Notes: generated from the letters alone by a model not told the origin. 59,084 nucleotides of DNA from Myxacorys chilensis ATA2-1-KO14 (GCA_019359275.1 JAHHHP010000031.1:1-59084); one strand, 5' to 3'; shown: positions 44,853 to 53,474, numbered from the stretch's first letter. Program-made: numbers and translations.

Positions 44853-45092
44853 CTAATCGGTTTCCGATTCTGATGGCATTGGATCAAATACAATCTGATG
44901 TGTTGCTGTTGGTATTAGTCGTCCGACTACTTTGAGATATTCTTCTGCCCCACTTCGTTTGCGAAATCTCGCAATTACGATGCGTTGCATTTGTGGTTGT
45001 AATCGAATCACGCACCACGGATGGAGCCGATTCCAGTAATTTGGCGCATCGAAGCTATTCAGCGCTCCGGTTGACGGATGGGCTGATATCAT
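44853..45092 (-). CDS. Small conserved-looking cyanobacterial protein
   Basis: A 79-residue protein beginning MISAHPSTGALNSFDAPNYW. It has no signal peptide or membrane segment. Its composition (Trp, Arg, Ile/Val strands such as MQRIVIARFRKRSGAEEYLK) suggests a small alpha-beta fold. GAAGGAGA precedes the ATG at 45092, about nine bases upstream, which settles this start over an earlier GTG. It is followed by an inverted-repeat terminator. No known family is named. Confidence 0.65.
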   Translation of the reverse strand: MISAHPSTGALNSFDAPNYWNRLHPWCVIRLQPQMQRIVIARFRKRSGAEEYLKVVGRLIPTATHQIVFDPMPSESETD

Positions 45093-45118
45093 ATTGTTCG
45101 TCTCCTTCACTGTGGGAC

Positions 45119-45163
45119 AAGTGATCGCTCTTGGTTTTCCAGACGTGAGAGCGATCGCTTTTT
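45119..45163 (+). promoter_or_regulatory. Hairpin with T-run upstream of the HTH gene
   Basis: AAGTGATCGCTCT at 45119-45131 pairs with AGAGCGATCGCTT at 45148-45160 with one mismatch, followed by TTT. On the plus strand it resembles a terminator, but no plus-strand gene precedes it nearby. It may be an attenuator, or end antisense transcription into the HTH gene region. Confidence 0.45.
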
Positions 45164-45178
45164 AAGACACTTTCATTA

Positions 45179-45198
45179 AAGAACGAGATCTCGTTCTT
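45179..45198. promoter_or_regulatory. Perfect 20-bp palindrome upstream of the HTH gene, candidate operator
   Basis: AAGAACGAGATCTCGTTCTT is fully self-complementary and ends 12 bp before the ATG of the HTH regulator gene. Its size (two 10-bp half sites) and place suggest a dimeric operator for autoregulation, overlapping or just downstream of the promoter. Confidence 0.65.
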
Positions 45199-45210
45199 GT
45201 CAATCATAGA

Positions 45211-45423
45211 ATGGGTCTAGTCAGACTGCGAATTCGAGAACTTGCACATGGGAAAGGATGGACGCTTAAGGAAGTTGCTAAGCGGTCGGGAGTTCCTTAC
45301 ACAACCGTAACGACCTATGCACGCTCTCCGGGAATGGCAATGGCAGACATCAGTGCGTTGATCAGGTTGATGCGAGTGCTTGAAGTGTCGATCGAAGAGT
45401 TAGTCGAAATCATTGAAGAGTAA
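45211..45423 (+). CDS. Cro/C1-type helix-turn-helix regulator
   Basis: A 70-residue single-domain DNA-binding protein: IRELAHGKGWTLKEVAKRSG is the first part of the HTH, VPYTTVTTYARSP the recognition helix region, and an acidic helix closes the fold. It starts 12 bp after a perfect 20-bp palindrome that is likely its own operator. It is followed after 88 bp by a large NTPase-TPR gene in the same orientation, which it may control. Confidence 0.9.
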   Translation: MGLVRLRIRELAHGKGWTLKEVAKRSGVPYTTVTTYARSPGMAMADISALIRLMRVLEVSIEELVEIIEE

Positions 45424-45511
45424 CAGTGAGCCTTTGTGTTTGCAGCCTTTCAAGGGTTTAGCACGCTCGACGTTTTGCTTTGAGACAAACTAAAATCGGG
45501 GCAAGCCCTCA

Positions 45512-47887
45512 ATGCCTCAGCTAATGCCCGGACAGGATTTCATCAAGCTGATTACTGATCAAGCAGAGTTTCTCAAATCCTTTACGCCGTTGCTTGCCGC
45601 CTTAGTGCCTTTCATAGGTGGTGGCGGAGTAATTGGAGTTCTTCTGCTGTGGCTGAAGCATCGGCAGCAGAAGCTAAAACAGAAGCGCCAACAAGAGCTT
45701 CCGTCTGGTGATTTTCCGTTTGAAATCATCTCACCGAATACCAGTACCGTTCTCAAACAACTTATGTCAGGGAGCAACGATGACGATCCTTTGGCAGACG
45801 CAAACATTCCTTACTTGCAGCGACAGCCCAATCGTAATATTCGTCAAGAGCTAGAACGTGCTTTTGAAGCAAAACCGTGGGTCTTAATTCTGGGGCGGAC
45901 AGGATTGGGAAAAACGCGAGAAGCGGCACAACTCGCGAAGTTGTTGAACGACGAAGGCTGGACAATCCTGAACTTAGCGGATCAGGCTGGAGCATGGATT
46001 GATGAGCCTCGGCAGTTTCCGCCTGAGATTAGCCCGAATGCAAAGCTGCTGTTTTTCTTAGATGATCTTAATCGCTGGGTTTATCGAGGCAAGCCGCGAG
46101 AGATTTCAAAAGATGCGGATGATCCGGCGCAGCCGTTGCGGGTGTCGGTGCAAGAGCGGTTGTTGAGAACGCTGGAGTTTTATGAGCGCGAATGCCGAAA
46201 TCAGGTGCGAGTGATTGCAACAGCACGGAATGAGCGCGATCGTCATCCCGATCGACTACACGAGCTAAGCGAGTTCGAGAAATTGCAGTTTGAGCAATAT
46301 CCTAATTTTTGGAATCGGTTTGAGCCTTATGAACTTGTAGAACCTTCAGATGCCGCGATCGTGGAGTTGTTAAGCGATCGCGTTGAAGCTGCACATCTGA
46401 GAGCGAAAGTTGACGAGTTTCCGCAGATTGCCAGCAGGAACGATCGCACGTTTCGCAATATTGTAGAGAACTTACGCACGGCTACGAATCGCGAGTTAGT
46501 GGTGAGTGTAAACGAGCTTTCTGAAACGCTCGATCGAACGTGGCGAGTTCGCTATAAAGCCGCGCTCAAACGCTATCCAACAGCGCAGTATACTTATGAT
46601 GCCGTAGAGGTATTACAGACGCTAAATTTACTGTTAACCCCTGCGATGGTAGGAGCAACAGCAGAACTATTTATTCATCAGCGCGGTGTGAAGTGGATAT
46701 GGAAGCAGTGGCAACTTCGACAAGCACTAAAATTTTTAATCGAGTCTGAGAAAATTTTGGAACCTAGAGATGGACAAATTGAGGCGAAGAATCAGCACAT
46801 TGATGTCAAGCAATTTGTTCCGTTAGTTTTGAAAAAGCTTGTCACGGTTGGAGAAAGGTATTATTCCCAGAACCTCTTAGCCGCCGAATTTCTTGATTGT
46901 GGTATGGTACTCAACGATTTAGAACTTTACGAGGATGCAATTAGGAGTTTCGATGAAGTCATTAAATACGAACCTGATAACATTGATGCTTGGTACTTTC
47001 GTGGCACGGCACTCAATGATTTAGAACGCTACGAGGACGCGATCGCGAGTTTCGATAGAGCTATTCAACACAAACCGGAAGATCACCATTCCTGGTATCT
47101 TCGCGGCATGGTACTCATCCATTTGAAACGCTATGAGGATGCAATTGTAAGTTTCGATGAGGCTATCAAATACGAACCGGAGCATTACTACTCTTGGCAC
47201 TTTCGCGGCATTGCACTCGTCAATTTAGGACGTTACGAGGACGCAGTTACGAGTCTCGATAAAGCTATTAAGTATGAATCGGATAGCTACTACTCTTGGC
47301 ACTTTCGCGGCAATGCACTCGCTAACTTAGGACGTTATGAGGATGCAGTTACAAGTTTTGACGAGGCTATTAAGTATGACCCAAACTATTACTATTCTTG
47401 GCACTTTCGCGGCATGGTATTTATTAGTTTAGGACGTTGCGAAGACGCAGTTACGAGTTTTGATGAGGCCATTAAGTATGACCCGAACTATTACTATTCT
47501 TGGCACTTTCACGGCATTGCACTCACTAATTTAGGGCGTTATGAGGATGCAGTTACGAGTTTTGATCAAGCACTTAAGTATGACCCGAACTATTACTACT
47601 CCTGGAATGTTCGCGGCAATGCACTCAGAAAGCTAAACCGCTACGGCGAGGCGATCGCGAGTTACGATGAAGCCCTCAAACACAAACCCGACTATCACGT
47701 AGCTTGGTTCAATAGAGCCTCTTTCTATGCTTTACAAGGTAATGCTGAGTTAGCTATTGAAAATCTTAAAATATCGATTGATTTTAGTTCAGAATGTTTA
47801 GAAAAGGCAAAAACGCATTCAGATTTCGCCTGTATTCGCAACGACGATCGCTTTCAAGCCTTAATCAACGAGCATCAAAATGGGTAA
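45512..47887 (+). CDS. Membrane-anchored P-loop NTPase with TPR array (STAND-like)
   Basis: A 791-residue protein. A hydrophobic helix (about 25-48) and a basic stretch suggest an N-terminal membrane anchor. The NTPase domain has GRTGLGKT at 127-134 and LLFFLDDLNRW near 178-188. A helical middle region (about 230-450) leads to about nine TPR units from ~455, each 34 residues. Units 4-8 are almost identical at DNA level, indicating recent duplication. It looks like a STAND-type switch protein, so sensing with signal-induced oligomerisation is plausible. No effector domain is recognisable. Confidence 0.85.
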   Translation: MPQLMPGQDFIKLITDQAEFLKSFTPLLAALVPFIGGGGVIGVLLLWLKHRQQKLKQKRQQELPSGDFPFEIISPNTSTVLKQLMSGSNDDDPLADANIPYLQRQPNRNIRQELERAFEAKPWVLILGRTGLGKTREAAQLAKLLNDEGWTILNLADQAGAWIDEPRQFPPEISPNAKLLFFLDDLNRWVYRGKPREISKDADDPAQPLRVSVQERLLRTLEFYERECRNQVRVIATARNERDRHPDRLHELSEFEKLQFEQYPNFWNRFEPYELVEPSDAAIVELLSDRVEAAHLRAKVDEFPQIASRNDRTFRNIVENLRTATNRELVVSVNELSETLDRTWRVRYKAALKRYPTAQYTYDAVEVLQTLNLLLTPAMVGATAELFIHQRGVKWIWKQWQLRQALKFLIESEKILEPRDGQIEAKNQHIDVKQFVPLVLKKLVTVGERYYSQNLLAAEFLDCGMVLNDLELYEDAIRSFDEVIKYEPDNIDAWYFRGTALNDLERYEDAIASFDRAIQHKPEDHHSWYLRGMVLIHLKRYEDAIVSFDEAIKYEPEHYYSWHFRGIALVNLGRYEDAVTSLDKAIKYESDSYYSWHFRGNALANLGRYEDAVTSFDEAIKYDPNYYYSWHFRGMVFISLGRCEDAVTSFDEAIKYDPNYYYSWHFHGIALTNLGRYEDAVTSFDQALKYDPNYYYSWNVRGNALRKLNRYGEAIASYDEALKHKPDYHVAWFNRASFYALQGNAELAIENLKISIDFSSECLEKAKTHSDFACIRNDDRFQALINEHQNG
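46960..47690 (+). repeat. 102-bp tandem repeats encoding TPR units
   Basis: The TPR part of the preceding protein is built of 102-bp units. The stretch reading YYYSWHFRG...NLGRYEDAVTSFDEAIKYDPN recurs several times between about 47180 and 47620 with very few differences, including silent ones. Such identity points to recent expansion or ongoing exchange between units. Confidence 0.85.
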
Positions 47888-47951
47888 GCGATCGTGAAAG
47901 CCCAATCAACAGAGTTCGTTAAAATTCAGTCGCACAAAGTTAGAGGACTTT

Positions 47952-48155
47952 ATGAGAATAAAAGCGATCGTTCATCCGGCCGAAGAGGGTGGATATTGGG
48001 CAGAAGTTCCTGCATTACCAGGTTGCATTACAGAAGGTGACACAATGGAGGAATTAATTACTAACCTCAAAGATGCGATCGAAGGATGGCTAGAAGTCGC
48101 AAACACTCGTCATTTCAACGAACTTCAGGATCAAGTCGTTGAAATCACCGTATGA
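47952..48155 (+). CDS. hicB: HicB-family antitoxin
   Basis: A 67-residue protein with the HicB fold (YWAEVPALPGCITEGDTMEEL), a partial RNase H-like domain that covers the toxin. There is no C-terminal DNA-binding domain, so regulation would rest on the short C-terminal strand or another protein. GAGG lies eight bases before the start. It overlaps hicA by 4 bp (ATGA). Antitoxin-first order is the less common arrangement but is frequent in cyanobacteria. Confidence 0.9.
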   Translation: MRIKAIVHPAEEGGYWAEVPALPGCITEGDTMEELITNLKDAIEGWLEVANTRHFNELQDQVVEITV

Positions 48156-48361
48156 AATCTATTTCTGGTAAACAACTGTGTCGAATTATCGAGCGCAGAG
48201 GTTGGTTGCTCAAAAAGATTACTGGCAGCCACCACATTTATGAAAATTCAGAATTCGACCAGATTCTGGCAATTCCTGTTCATCGCAATCAGGACTTAAA
48301 AATCGGAACACTCAAAGCACTTATGAAAGTTGCCGGACTAACCGAGGCGGACTTGAAATAG
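48152..48361 (+). CDS. hicA: HicA-family mRNA interferase toxin
   Basis: A 69-residue dsRBD-fold toxin. It has the HicA core: SGKQLCRIIERRGW, then the catalytic-His motif GSHHIYENSE and the VPVHRNQDLKIGTLKALMK-like ending (IPVHRNQDLKIGTLKALM). The usual active-site His in GSHH is present, so the toxin looks intact. It is coupled to hicB by a 4-bp overlap. Confidence 0.93.
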   Translation: MKSISGKQLCRIIERRGWLLKKITGSHHIYENSEFDQILAIPVHRNQDLKIGTLKALMKVAGLTEADLK

Positions 48362-48383
48362 TTCAGACCCTACGATCGCCCAT

Positions 48384-49091
48384 CTACTGCTCTTTTCCCG
48401 CCACTTCCACAAACTTGTGAAATAATCGCTGATGTGCCGGATCTTCTCCCGAAAGTTCAGGATGCCACTGCACAGCGACCATCCACGGATGCTGAACATG
48501 CTCGATCGCTTCGAGCAATCCATCATCTGCTTGGGCTGAAATCTGCCATCCTTGCGGAACCGTTTTTACCGCTTGATGATGCCACGAAACAATATTGAGC
48601 GTAGTTGTTTCTAGTAAATGGGCAAGGCGAGTGTTAGGCAGAATTGAAAGATCGTGATTGATCGGGCGACGCGGATGATCGAGTCGGTGCGCGATCGCAT
48701 CTCCATACACGTCTGGAACATGCGCGACTAACTCTCCACCTGCCGCGATCGCTAAAACCTGCATTCCCCGACAAATTCCCAACACGGGAATCTTCCTGAT
48801 CAAAGCTGCCTTTGCCAGCGTCAGTTCAAACGCATCTCGATCTTCATCAATGCCATAGATGGAGAGATGGTTTTCACCGCCGTACAGAATCGGATTAATA
48901 TCGCCGCCGCCTGAAAACACCAAACCATCTAAGACGTTTAGCAATGCTTCTGGATCAGGTTGGTTAGGAGGAAGCAGCAACGCATTGCCGCCTGCGGTTT
49001 GAATTGCATCAATGTAAGTTCCGGGCAAAAGGACTTCACCCGCGCTGTTGCGACTGTGAGTTGTAATTCCAATCAAAGGTGGCTTGGGCAT
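48384..49091 (-). CDS. Gamma-glutamyl-GABA hydrolase family, class I glutamine amidotransferase-like (PuuD type)
   Basis: A 235-residue peptidase C26 protein that cleaves gamma-glutamyl bonds, as PuuD does in putrescine breakdown. IGITTHSRN opens the fold. GGGDINPILYGGE, then the nucleophile Cys in LGICRGMQV, and the catalytic His-x-Glu in QWHPE are all present. No other putrescine pathway gene is adjacent, so the actual substrate is uncertain. It is convergent with hicA, 22 bp apart. Confidence 0.92.
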   Translation of the reverse strand: MPKPPLIGITTHSRNSAGEVLLPGTYIDAIQTAGGNALLLPPNQPDPEALLNVLDGLVFSGGGDINPILYGGENHLSIYGIDEDRDAFELTLAKAALIRKIPVLGICRGMQVLAIAAGGELVAHVPDVYGDAIAHRLDHPRRPINHDLSILPNTRLAHLLETTTLNIVSWHHQAVKTVPQGWQISAQADDGLLEAIEHVQHPWMVAVQWHPELSGEDPAHQRLFHKFVEVAGKEQ

Positions 49092-49240
49092 TAAACGAGG
49101 ATGATTAACCTGTTTAGCCCTCTATCTTAAAGGAGGTTTTCATGCATCGCCATAAAATAATTACGAATTCGCTTGAAGCACTGGTGTAAAACTGGAGGGC
49201 AAACGTAGACTGAAGGCAGGAGAAATCAGCGATCGCAACA

Positions 49241-49489
49241 ATGCAACTCAGAATCAACTATCCAGAACTTTTACCTGCTGCCCTTCAACAAACTCCAGAG
49301 CAGTTTGAACAAGAAGCGAAATGGGCAATGGCAGTGAAACTATTTGAAATGAAGCGCATTTCTTCAGGAATTGCAGCAGAACTGATTGGAATCGATCGGG
49401 TCACATTTCTGCTGAATCTTCATCGTTATGGCGTCGCCATGATAGATCTAAGCGAAGCTGAACTCCAATCCGACCTCGCCAATGGCTAA
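49241..49489 (+). CDS. UPF0175 family antitoxin-like protein
   Basis: An 82-residue helical protein with the UPF0175 pattern QFEQEAKWAMAVKLFEMKRI followed by ISSGIAAELIGIDRVTFLL, an HTH-like segment. Such proteins pair with DUF3368 PIN-like toxins. The C-terminal (LSEAELQSDLANG) would bind the toxin. It overlaps the next gene by 8 bp, consistent with a coupled toxin-antitoxin operon. Confidence 0.9.
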   Translation: MQLRINYPELLPAALQQTPEQFEQEAKWAMAVKLFEMKRISSGIAAELIGIDRVTFLLNLHRYGVAMIDLSEAELQSDLANG

Positions 49490-49994
49490 TCCATCTAGGC
49501 TTGTGATCAATACAGGTCCAATTATTGCGCTCACTGTTGCGCTTGGCGATCTTCGAGTGTTGCAACAACTCTACGAAGATGTGTTGGTTCCCTTTGAGGT
49601 TTGTCAAGAAATTCAGGTTGGAGGTTCAGATGGCTTTGCTATTTCTGAATTTGAAGCGGCGACTTGGTTGACTAAACAAAGGAGCCCACTAGAGATCCTT
49701 CCGTTTCTCGCAAACTCCCTTGACCGTGGGGAAGCTGCCGTTATTCAACTGGCACTGAACGAATCGATTCAAACGGTTTGCATTGATGAAGCCGCAGGTA
49801 GGCGAATAGCACAGTTGAGCGGTTTGTTGCTCACAGGGTCAATTGGCATTTTGCTAAAGGCATATCAGCAGAAATATCAATTCTCAATGCAAGAAGCAAT
49901 TCAACGAATGCAAGACAGAGGAATTCGTTTAAGCCCAACAGTGATCAACTTTGCCTTAGAGCAAGCGAGTAAAGAGCAAAACACTGAAGAATGA
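49482..49994 (+). CDS. DUF3368 PIN-like toxin
   Basis: A 170-residue PIN-domain-like nuclease. INTGPIIALTVAL is the first acidic/Asn motif, LDRGEAAVIQLAL the central Glu motif, and CIDEAAGRRIAQL the third acidic cluster, followed by TGSIGILLKAYQQ. All family hallmarks are present. It pairs with the preceding UPF0175 gene by an 8-bp overlap and is followed by an overlapping HicB-like gene, an unusual addition. Confidence 0.92.
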   Translation: MANPSRLVINTGPIIALTVALGDLRVLQQLYEDVLVPFEVCQEIQVGGSDGFAISEFEAATWLTKQRSPLEILPFLANSLDRGEAAVIQLALNESIQTVCIDEAAGRRIAQLSGLLLTGSIGILLKAYQQKYQFSMQEAIQRMQDRGIRLSPTVINFALEQASKEQNTEE

Positions 49995-50212
49995 TGAAAA
50001 ACTACCATATCAACGTTTTTTACAGCGAAGAAGATGAGGGCTATATTGCAGACATTCCAGCTCTGAAATTCTGTTCTGCTTGGGGCGCAACGGCAGAAGA
50101 AGCTGTGCGTGAAGTTGAGATTGCAAAGTCTGCCTGGATTGAAGCTGCGAAAGCATCAGGTAAACCAATTCCTGAACCTAAATATCGCCCTGCAATTTAC
50201 CAACTAAGTTAG
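49991..50212 (+). CDS. HicB-family protein without HicA partner
   Basis: A 73-residue HicB-like protein (YSEEDEGYIADIPALKFCSA, then EAVREVEIAKSAWIEAAKASG). It ends GKPIPEPKYRP, the C-terminal form common among orphan HicB proteins. Its ATG overlaps the stop of the DUF3368 gene, so it belongs to that transcript. No hicA lies next to it. It may be a third component or a spare antitoxin. Confidence 0.85.
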   Translation: MMKNYHINVFYSEEDEGYIADIPALKFCSAWGATAEEAVREVEIAKSAWIEAAKASGKPIPEPKYRPAIYQLS

Positions 50213-50255
50213 AGCAGGATAAAGCTTAATTTCAATATTAATCCAAAATGAAAAA

Positions 50256-51038
50256 TTAGCTTGAAGCACTGGTGTAGAACCGAAGCGCAAATCGCCAAAA
50301 CCAATGAGCGACGAATAGAAGCGCGATCGCAAGTAATCCGGCAACTACCGTTCCTGCAATTCCCGATCGACCCAACAACGTTTCTGCCGGAGTTGTAGTC
50401 AGAAAGGCAACCGGAACTACGAATGTAAAAAAGACTCGATAGGCAGTGGGATAGGCCGCCATCGGAAAGCGTCCTGCTTCTAACAATCCGCGCAATACTT
50501 CAGTCACATTATAAATTTTGACAAACCAAATGCTGGTTGCGCCCAACATGAACCACAAGCTATACAGAATCGCCAATCCGAAGATTAGCGGTACGATGCT
50601 GACAAAATAAGCAAACGGCTCGATTTCCAGCTTAATGCCCCCATAAAGAATGGTGGCTATCCCAAAAAAAATGTCCGGTAACCCCCACGGAGACACGGTG
50701 TGAGCCGAGAGCCAGAATTGAGAGCTAATCGGTTTGAGCAAGACAAAATCTAGCGTTCCTTCTTGCACATGACGGACAATTCGGTTGAGGTTCGGAGCCA
50801 AAAAGGTACTAGAAAATCCTTCTAGCAGCGTGAAGATGCCGACGACGATTAGGGCTTCTTCCCATCGCCACCCCGGAAAACTAGAGCCAGTTTGGTAAAA
50901 CAAAAATAAGCCAAACAAGCTGCCCACCAGTCCGCCCAAACTCGTGAACGCCGCGATCGCAAAGTTGATCCGATACTCTAACTCCGCTGCGATCGCAGTA
51001 GACCAAAAGATTCGCAGAATTCTGAAATACCGCTCCAT
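50256..51038 (-). CDS. ABC-2 family permease (COG3694-like)
   Basis: A 260-residue integral membrane protein with six predicted helices. It starts with a cytoplasmic helix (YFRILRIFWSTAIAAELEYR) and has the family loop VQEGTLDFVLLKPISSQFW. It is the last of a three-gene minus-strand ABC exporter, with one base between its start region and the preceding permease stop (51038/51040). Family members are paired permeases of unknown substrate; a role in exporting lipids or peptides is possible. Confidence 0.9.
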   Translation of the reverse strand: MERYFRILRIFWSTAIAAELEYRINFAIAAFTSLGGLVGSLFGLFLFYQTGSSFPGWRWEEALIVVGIFTLLEGFSSTFLAPNLNRIVRHVQEGTLDFVLLKPISSQFWLSAHTVSPWGLPDIFFGIATILYGGIKLEIEPFAYFVSIVPLIFGLAILYSLWFMLGATSIWFVKIYNVTEVLRGLLEAGRFPMAAYPTAYRVFFTFVVPVAFLTTTPAETLLGRSGIAGTVVAGLLAIALLFVAHWFWRFALRFYTSASS

Positions 51039-51039
51039 A

Positions 51040-51828
51040 TCACGCCCCCATGCCCGAATACTGTTTTAGTCCTTTGCGCCACAGCCAGCGATTGAGCGCA
51101 AAAAATCCGGCACACCACGCCAACATCACCAGAAATCCTTGAATCAGATTTACAGGCAACCCGACCAAGATGCTGGCTGGAAAATTGATCAGATACGGAA
51201 ACGGGGTGAGTTGAGCGATTGTTCTCACACTCTCTGGAAATACGGCAAGCGGCGCGATTGCGCCAGAAAGAAATAAATAAAACAGAAACCAGAACTCTTG
51301 CAGTGAGCTTGCTCGTTCAGTCCAGAATGCAACCATTGCTAACGTGTACTGAATCAAGAAATTTAGCGCAAATGCTAGTCCTGCGGCTAATAAAAACAAC
51401 GCAATGGTGAGAATGTTAGGAACAAAAATAGCCGCAGGATACAGTATAAAAAATAGAACAATTAATAGAACAGCAAAAGGAAGCCGTGCCAACCGTTCTG
51501 AAGCATGAGAGAAGACATGATGCCAAACCGGATCGATCGGTTGTAGCAACCGGAACGACAACTTACCTTCCAACACTTCTCGCTCAAACTCCCAAATTAC
51601 CCAAACGACTGTAATTTGGCGGACGAGAAACACCGCCATAAAGTAACGAGCAAAATCAACCGGAGACAGTCCAAAATTTCCGCGTTGAGCCGCTTGTGTC
51701 CATACACCCATGAGAATAATCGGTAGCGAACCCGACAACACCCACAGCACGAGTTCTGCACGATATTCCACCATATAGGCGTAATACACCGTCGCAAAGG
51801 TTTGCATAATTCTAAAAAGCCGCTTCAT
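51040..51828 (-). CDS. ABC-2 family permease (COG4587-like)
   Basis: A 262-residue membrane protein with six helices. It has the features AYMVEYRAELVLWVLSG at the N-terminus and VLEGKLSFRLLQPIDPVWHH in a cytoplasmic loop, parallel to VQEGTLDFVLLKPIS in its partner, so the two probably form a heterodimer. Its start overlaps the ATPase stop by 4 bp (51825-51828). Confidence 0.9.
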   Translation of the reverse strand: MKRLFRIMQTFATVYYAYMVEYRAELVLWVLSGSLPIILMGVWTQAAQRGNFGLSPVDFARYFMAVFLVRQITVVWVIWEFEREVLEGKLSFRLLQPIDPVWHHVFSHASERLARLPFAVLLIVLFFILYPAAIFVPNILTIALFLLAAGLAFALNFLIQYTLAMVAFWTERASSLQEFWFLFYLFLSGAIAPLAVFPESVRTIAQLTPFPYLINFPASILVGLPVNLIQGFLVMLAWCAGFFALNRWLWRKGLKQYSGMGA

Positions 51829-52811
51829 CTCGCTACCGTTCCTGCTTGAAAGACTCGTCCGATCACTTCTTCGATTGGCGGATCGCTGATTGTCAAATCT
51901 ATGACTTGTAAATCGGCTAGAATTTTAGCGATCGCGCCTGTTAATCCTTCTTGCTGCACCAAAAATCGCGCATATTGTTTATCAACGTCTTGAATGTCGC
52001 CATAAACGCTCAATTCGTGGGCTGAATACGGACGCGCAAACTCTACTTTTACTTCCCGGCAGGGCGAGAAACGGTCTACCAAGCCATCTAAGCTGCCGTC
52101 ATAAATCAACTGTCCTTGGTGAATCATCAGCACTCGCTCACAGAGCGCGGTGATATCTGCCATGTAATGGCTCGTCAACAGAATTGTTGCTCTGTAGCGC
52201 TGATTGTATTCTCGCAAAAACTCCCGCACAGCAACTTGTGCATTCACGTCTAACCCTAACGTCGGCTCATCTAAAAATAAAACGTTCGGTTCATGAAGTA
52301 AGGCCGCTAGTAACTCGGCTTTCATGCGCTCACCGAGGGACAACTTACGAACGGGTTGATTGAGTTTTCCGCCAAGTGACAGCATTTCAGAGAGTTCGCC
52401 GACCCGATGCTCAAGGGCGCGATCGCTGATGCCGTAGACTGCCGCATTGATCTTAAACGAGTCTAATGCAGGCAAATCCCAGATTAACTGTTGCTTTTGC
52501 CCCATCACCAGCGTAACTTGACTGAGAAACGCTGACCGTCGCTGAAAGGGGATGTGTCCTGCCACTTCTACCCGACCCGATGAGGGATGAATCAATCCCG
52601 TTAGCATCTTTAGCGTCGTTGTTTTTCCGGCTCCATTCGCTCCCAAAAATCCGACGATTTCTCCAGGTTCGATCTTAAACGAAACATCCTGCACCGCTTT
52701 CACCTGACGGTAGGTGCGCTTAAAGAAGTGAGTTAGTGTTCCTTTCAGTCCAGCTTCTTTAACGGCAACGGGGTAAACCTTGCTAAGATGTTCGACAACA
52801 ATGGTAGACAT
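51825..52811 (-). CDS. ABC transporter ATP-binding protein (COG4586-like)
   Basis: A 328-residue ATPase of the ABC exporter. Walker A GANGAGKTT is present, with the Q-loop region, signature LSLGERMKAELLAALLHEP, Walker B VLFLDEPTLGLD and H-loop LTSHYM. An N-terminal extension (AVKEAGLKGTLTHFFKRTYR) before the core is typical of COG4586. I take the ATG at 52811 (MSTIVVEHLSKVYPV) as start; an open frame continues upstream to a TTG at 52862 with no ribosome site. Confidence 0.92.
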   Translation of the reverse strand: MSTIVVEHLSKVYPVAVKEAGLKGTLTHFFKRTYRQVKAVQDVSFKIEPGEIVGFLGANGAGKTTTLKMLTGLIHPSSGRVEVAGHIPFQRRSAFLSQVTLVMGQKQQLIWDLPALDSFKINAAVYGISDRALEHRVGELSEMLSLGGKLNQPVRKLSLGERMKAELLAALLHEPNVLFLDEPTLGLDVNAQVAVREFLREYNQRYRATILLTSHYMADITALCERVLMIHQGQLIYDGSLDGLVDRFSPCREVKVEFARPYSAHELSVYGDIQDVDKQYARFLVQQEGLTGAIAKILADLQVIDLTISDPPIEEVIGRVFQAGTVAR

Positions 52812-53069
52812 ACAAAAAGTATCAGGAAGATGAATGGCTGAAGAGTAAAATTGCAAATGCAATAGATACTAATTCATGATACAAGATTACTTTGCGATCG
52901 ACAGGCCGAACATCTCGCTTCTCAAAATTCAACGGAGCAAAGGAAAGATCCCTTGCTCCGAAAATGCGCGTTCCCAATCTTATAAATAAAGGAGCGATCG
53001 CTTTCCAACATCTATCTAGAGGAATTCTCGCACCTCAATTTTCCCGCCTCTATGTGCGATCGCTACTTT

Positions 53070-53450
53070 CTATGTCTTCTGTTCGTAGTACTCGCTGATG
53101 TGCTCATAGACATGCTCAGGAAAGTTTAACTCCCGATAGACATTACAGGCATCAGGATCGTCTGAATTGGGGCAGATCGGAAAGTCTTGTTTGCTTTGCC
53201 ACTCTAAAATGCGATCGCGCTTCGGCGGGTTGTAGTCTTTGCCTTGCACCTGCTGATACAGTGCCTTGGCTTCGCCTTCACTAAAATCCGTGTCTTTCTG
53301 CAAATACTCAATCACTTCTTCTTCAGACATAAAATGGCGTGCAATCATCGCAAACACGAGTCGCCCATAGTGCCCAATGTCTTCACCTGCGTCTAGCGCT
53401 TCTAGAAGATGCGCCATCATGTTACTTTTACGGAGATCTTCAACAGCCAT
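53070..53450 (-). CDS. Conserved-looking cyanobacterial protein, function unknown
   Basis: A 126-residue soluble helical protein. It begins MAVEDLRKSNMMAHLLEALD and has GHYGRLVFAMIARHFM, a DYNPPKRDRILEWQ segment, and a cysteine pair in FPICPNSDDPDACNVYREL. The two cysteines and acidic context could hold a metal or disulfide. I recall similar proteins in many cyanobacteria but no assigned role. The start at 53450 is chosen over a GTG two codons upstream; neither has a clear ribosome site. Confidence 0.7.
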   Translation of the reverse strand: MAVEDLRKSNMMAHLLEALDAGEDIGHYGRLVFAMIARHFMSEEEVIEYLQKDTDFSEGEAKALYQQVQGKDYNPPKRDRILEWQSKQDFPICPNSDDPDACNVYRELNFPEHVYEHISEYYEQKT

Positions 53451-53474
53451 AATCACAGTTTGCTTACTATCACT

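Noticed and set aside
46960..47690. CRISPR-like array from regular repetition
   Set aside because: The 102-bp periodicity is coding TPR units without unique spacers.
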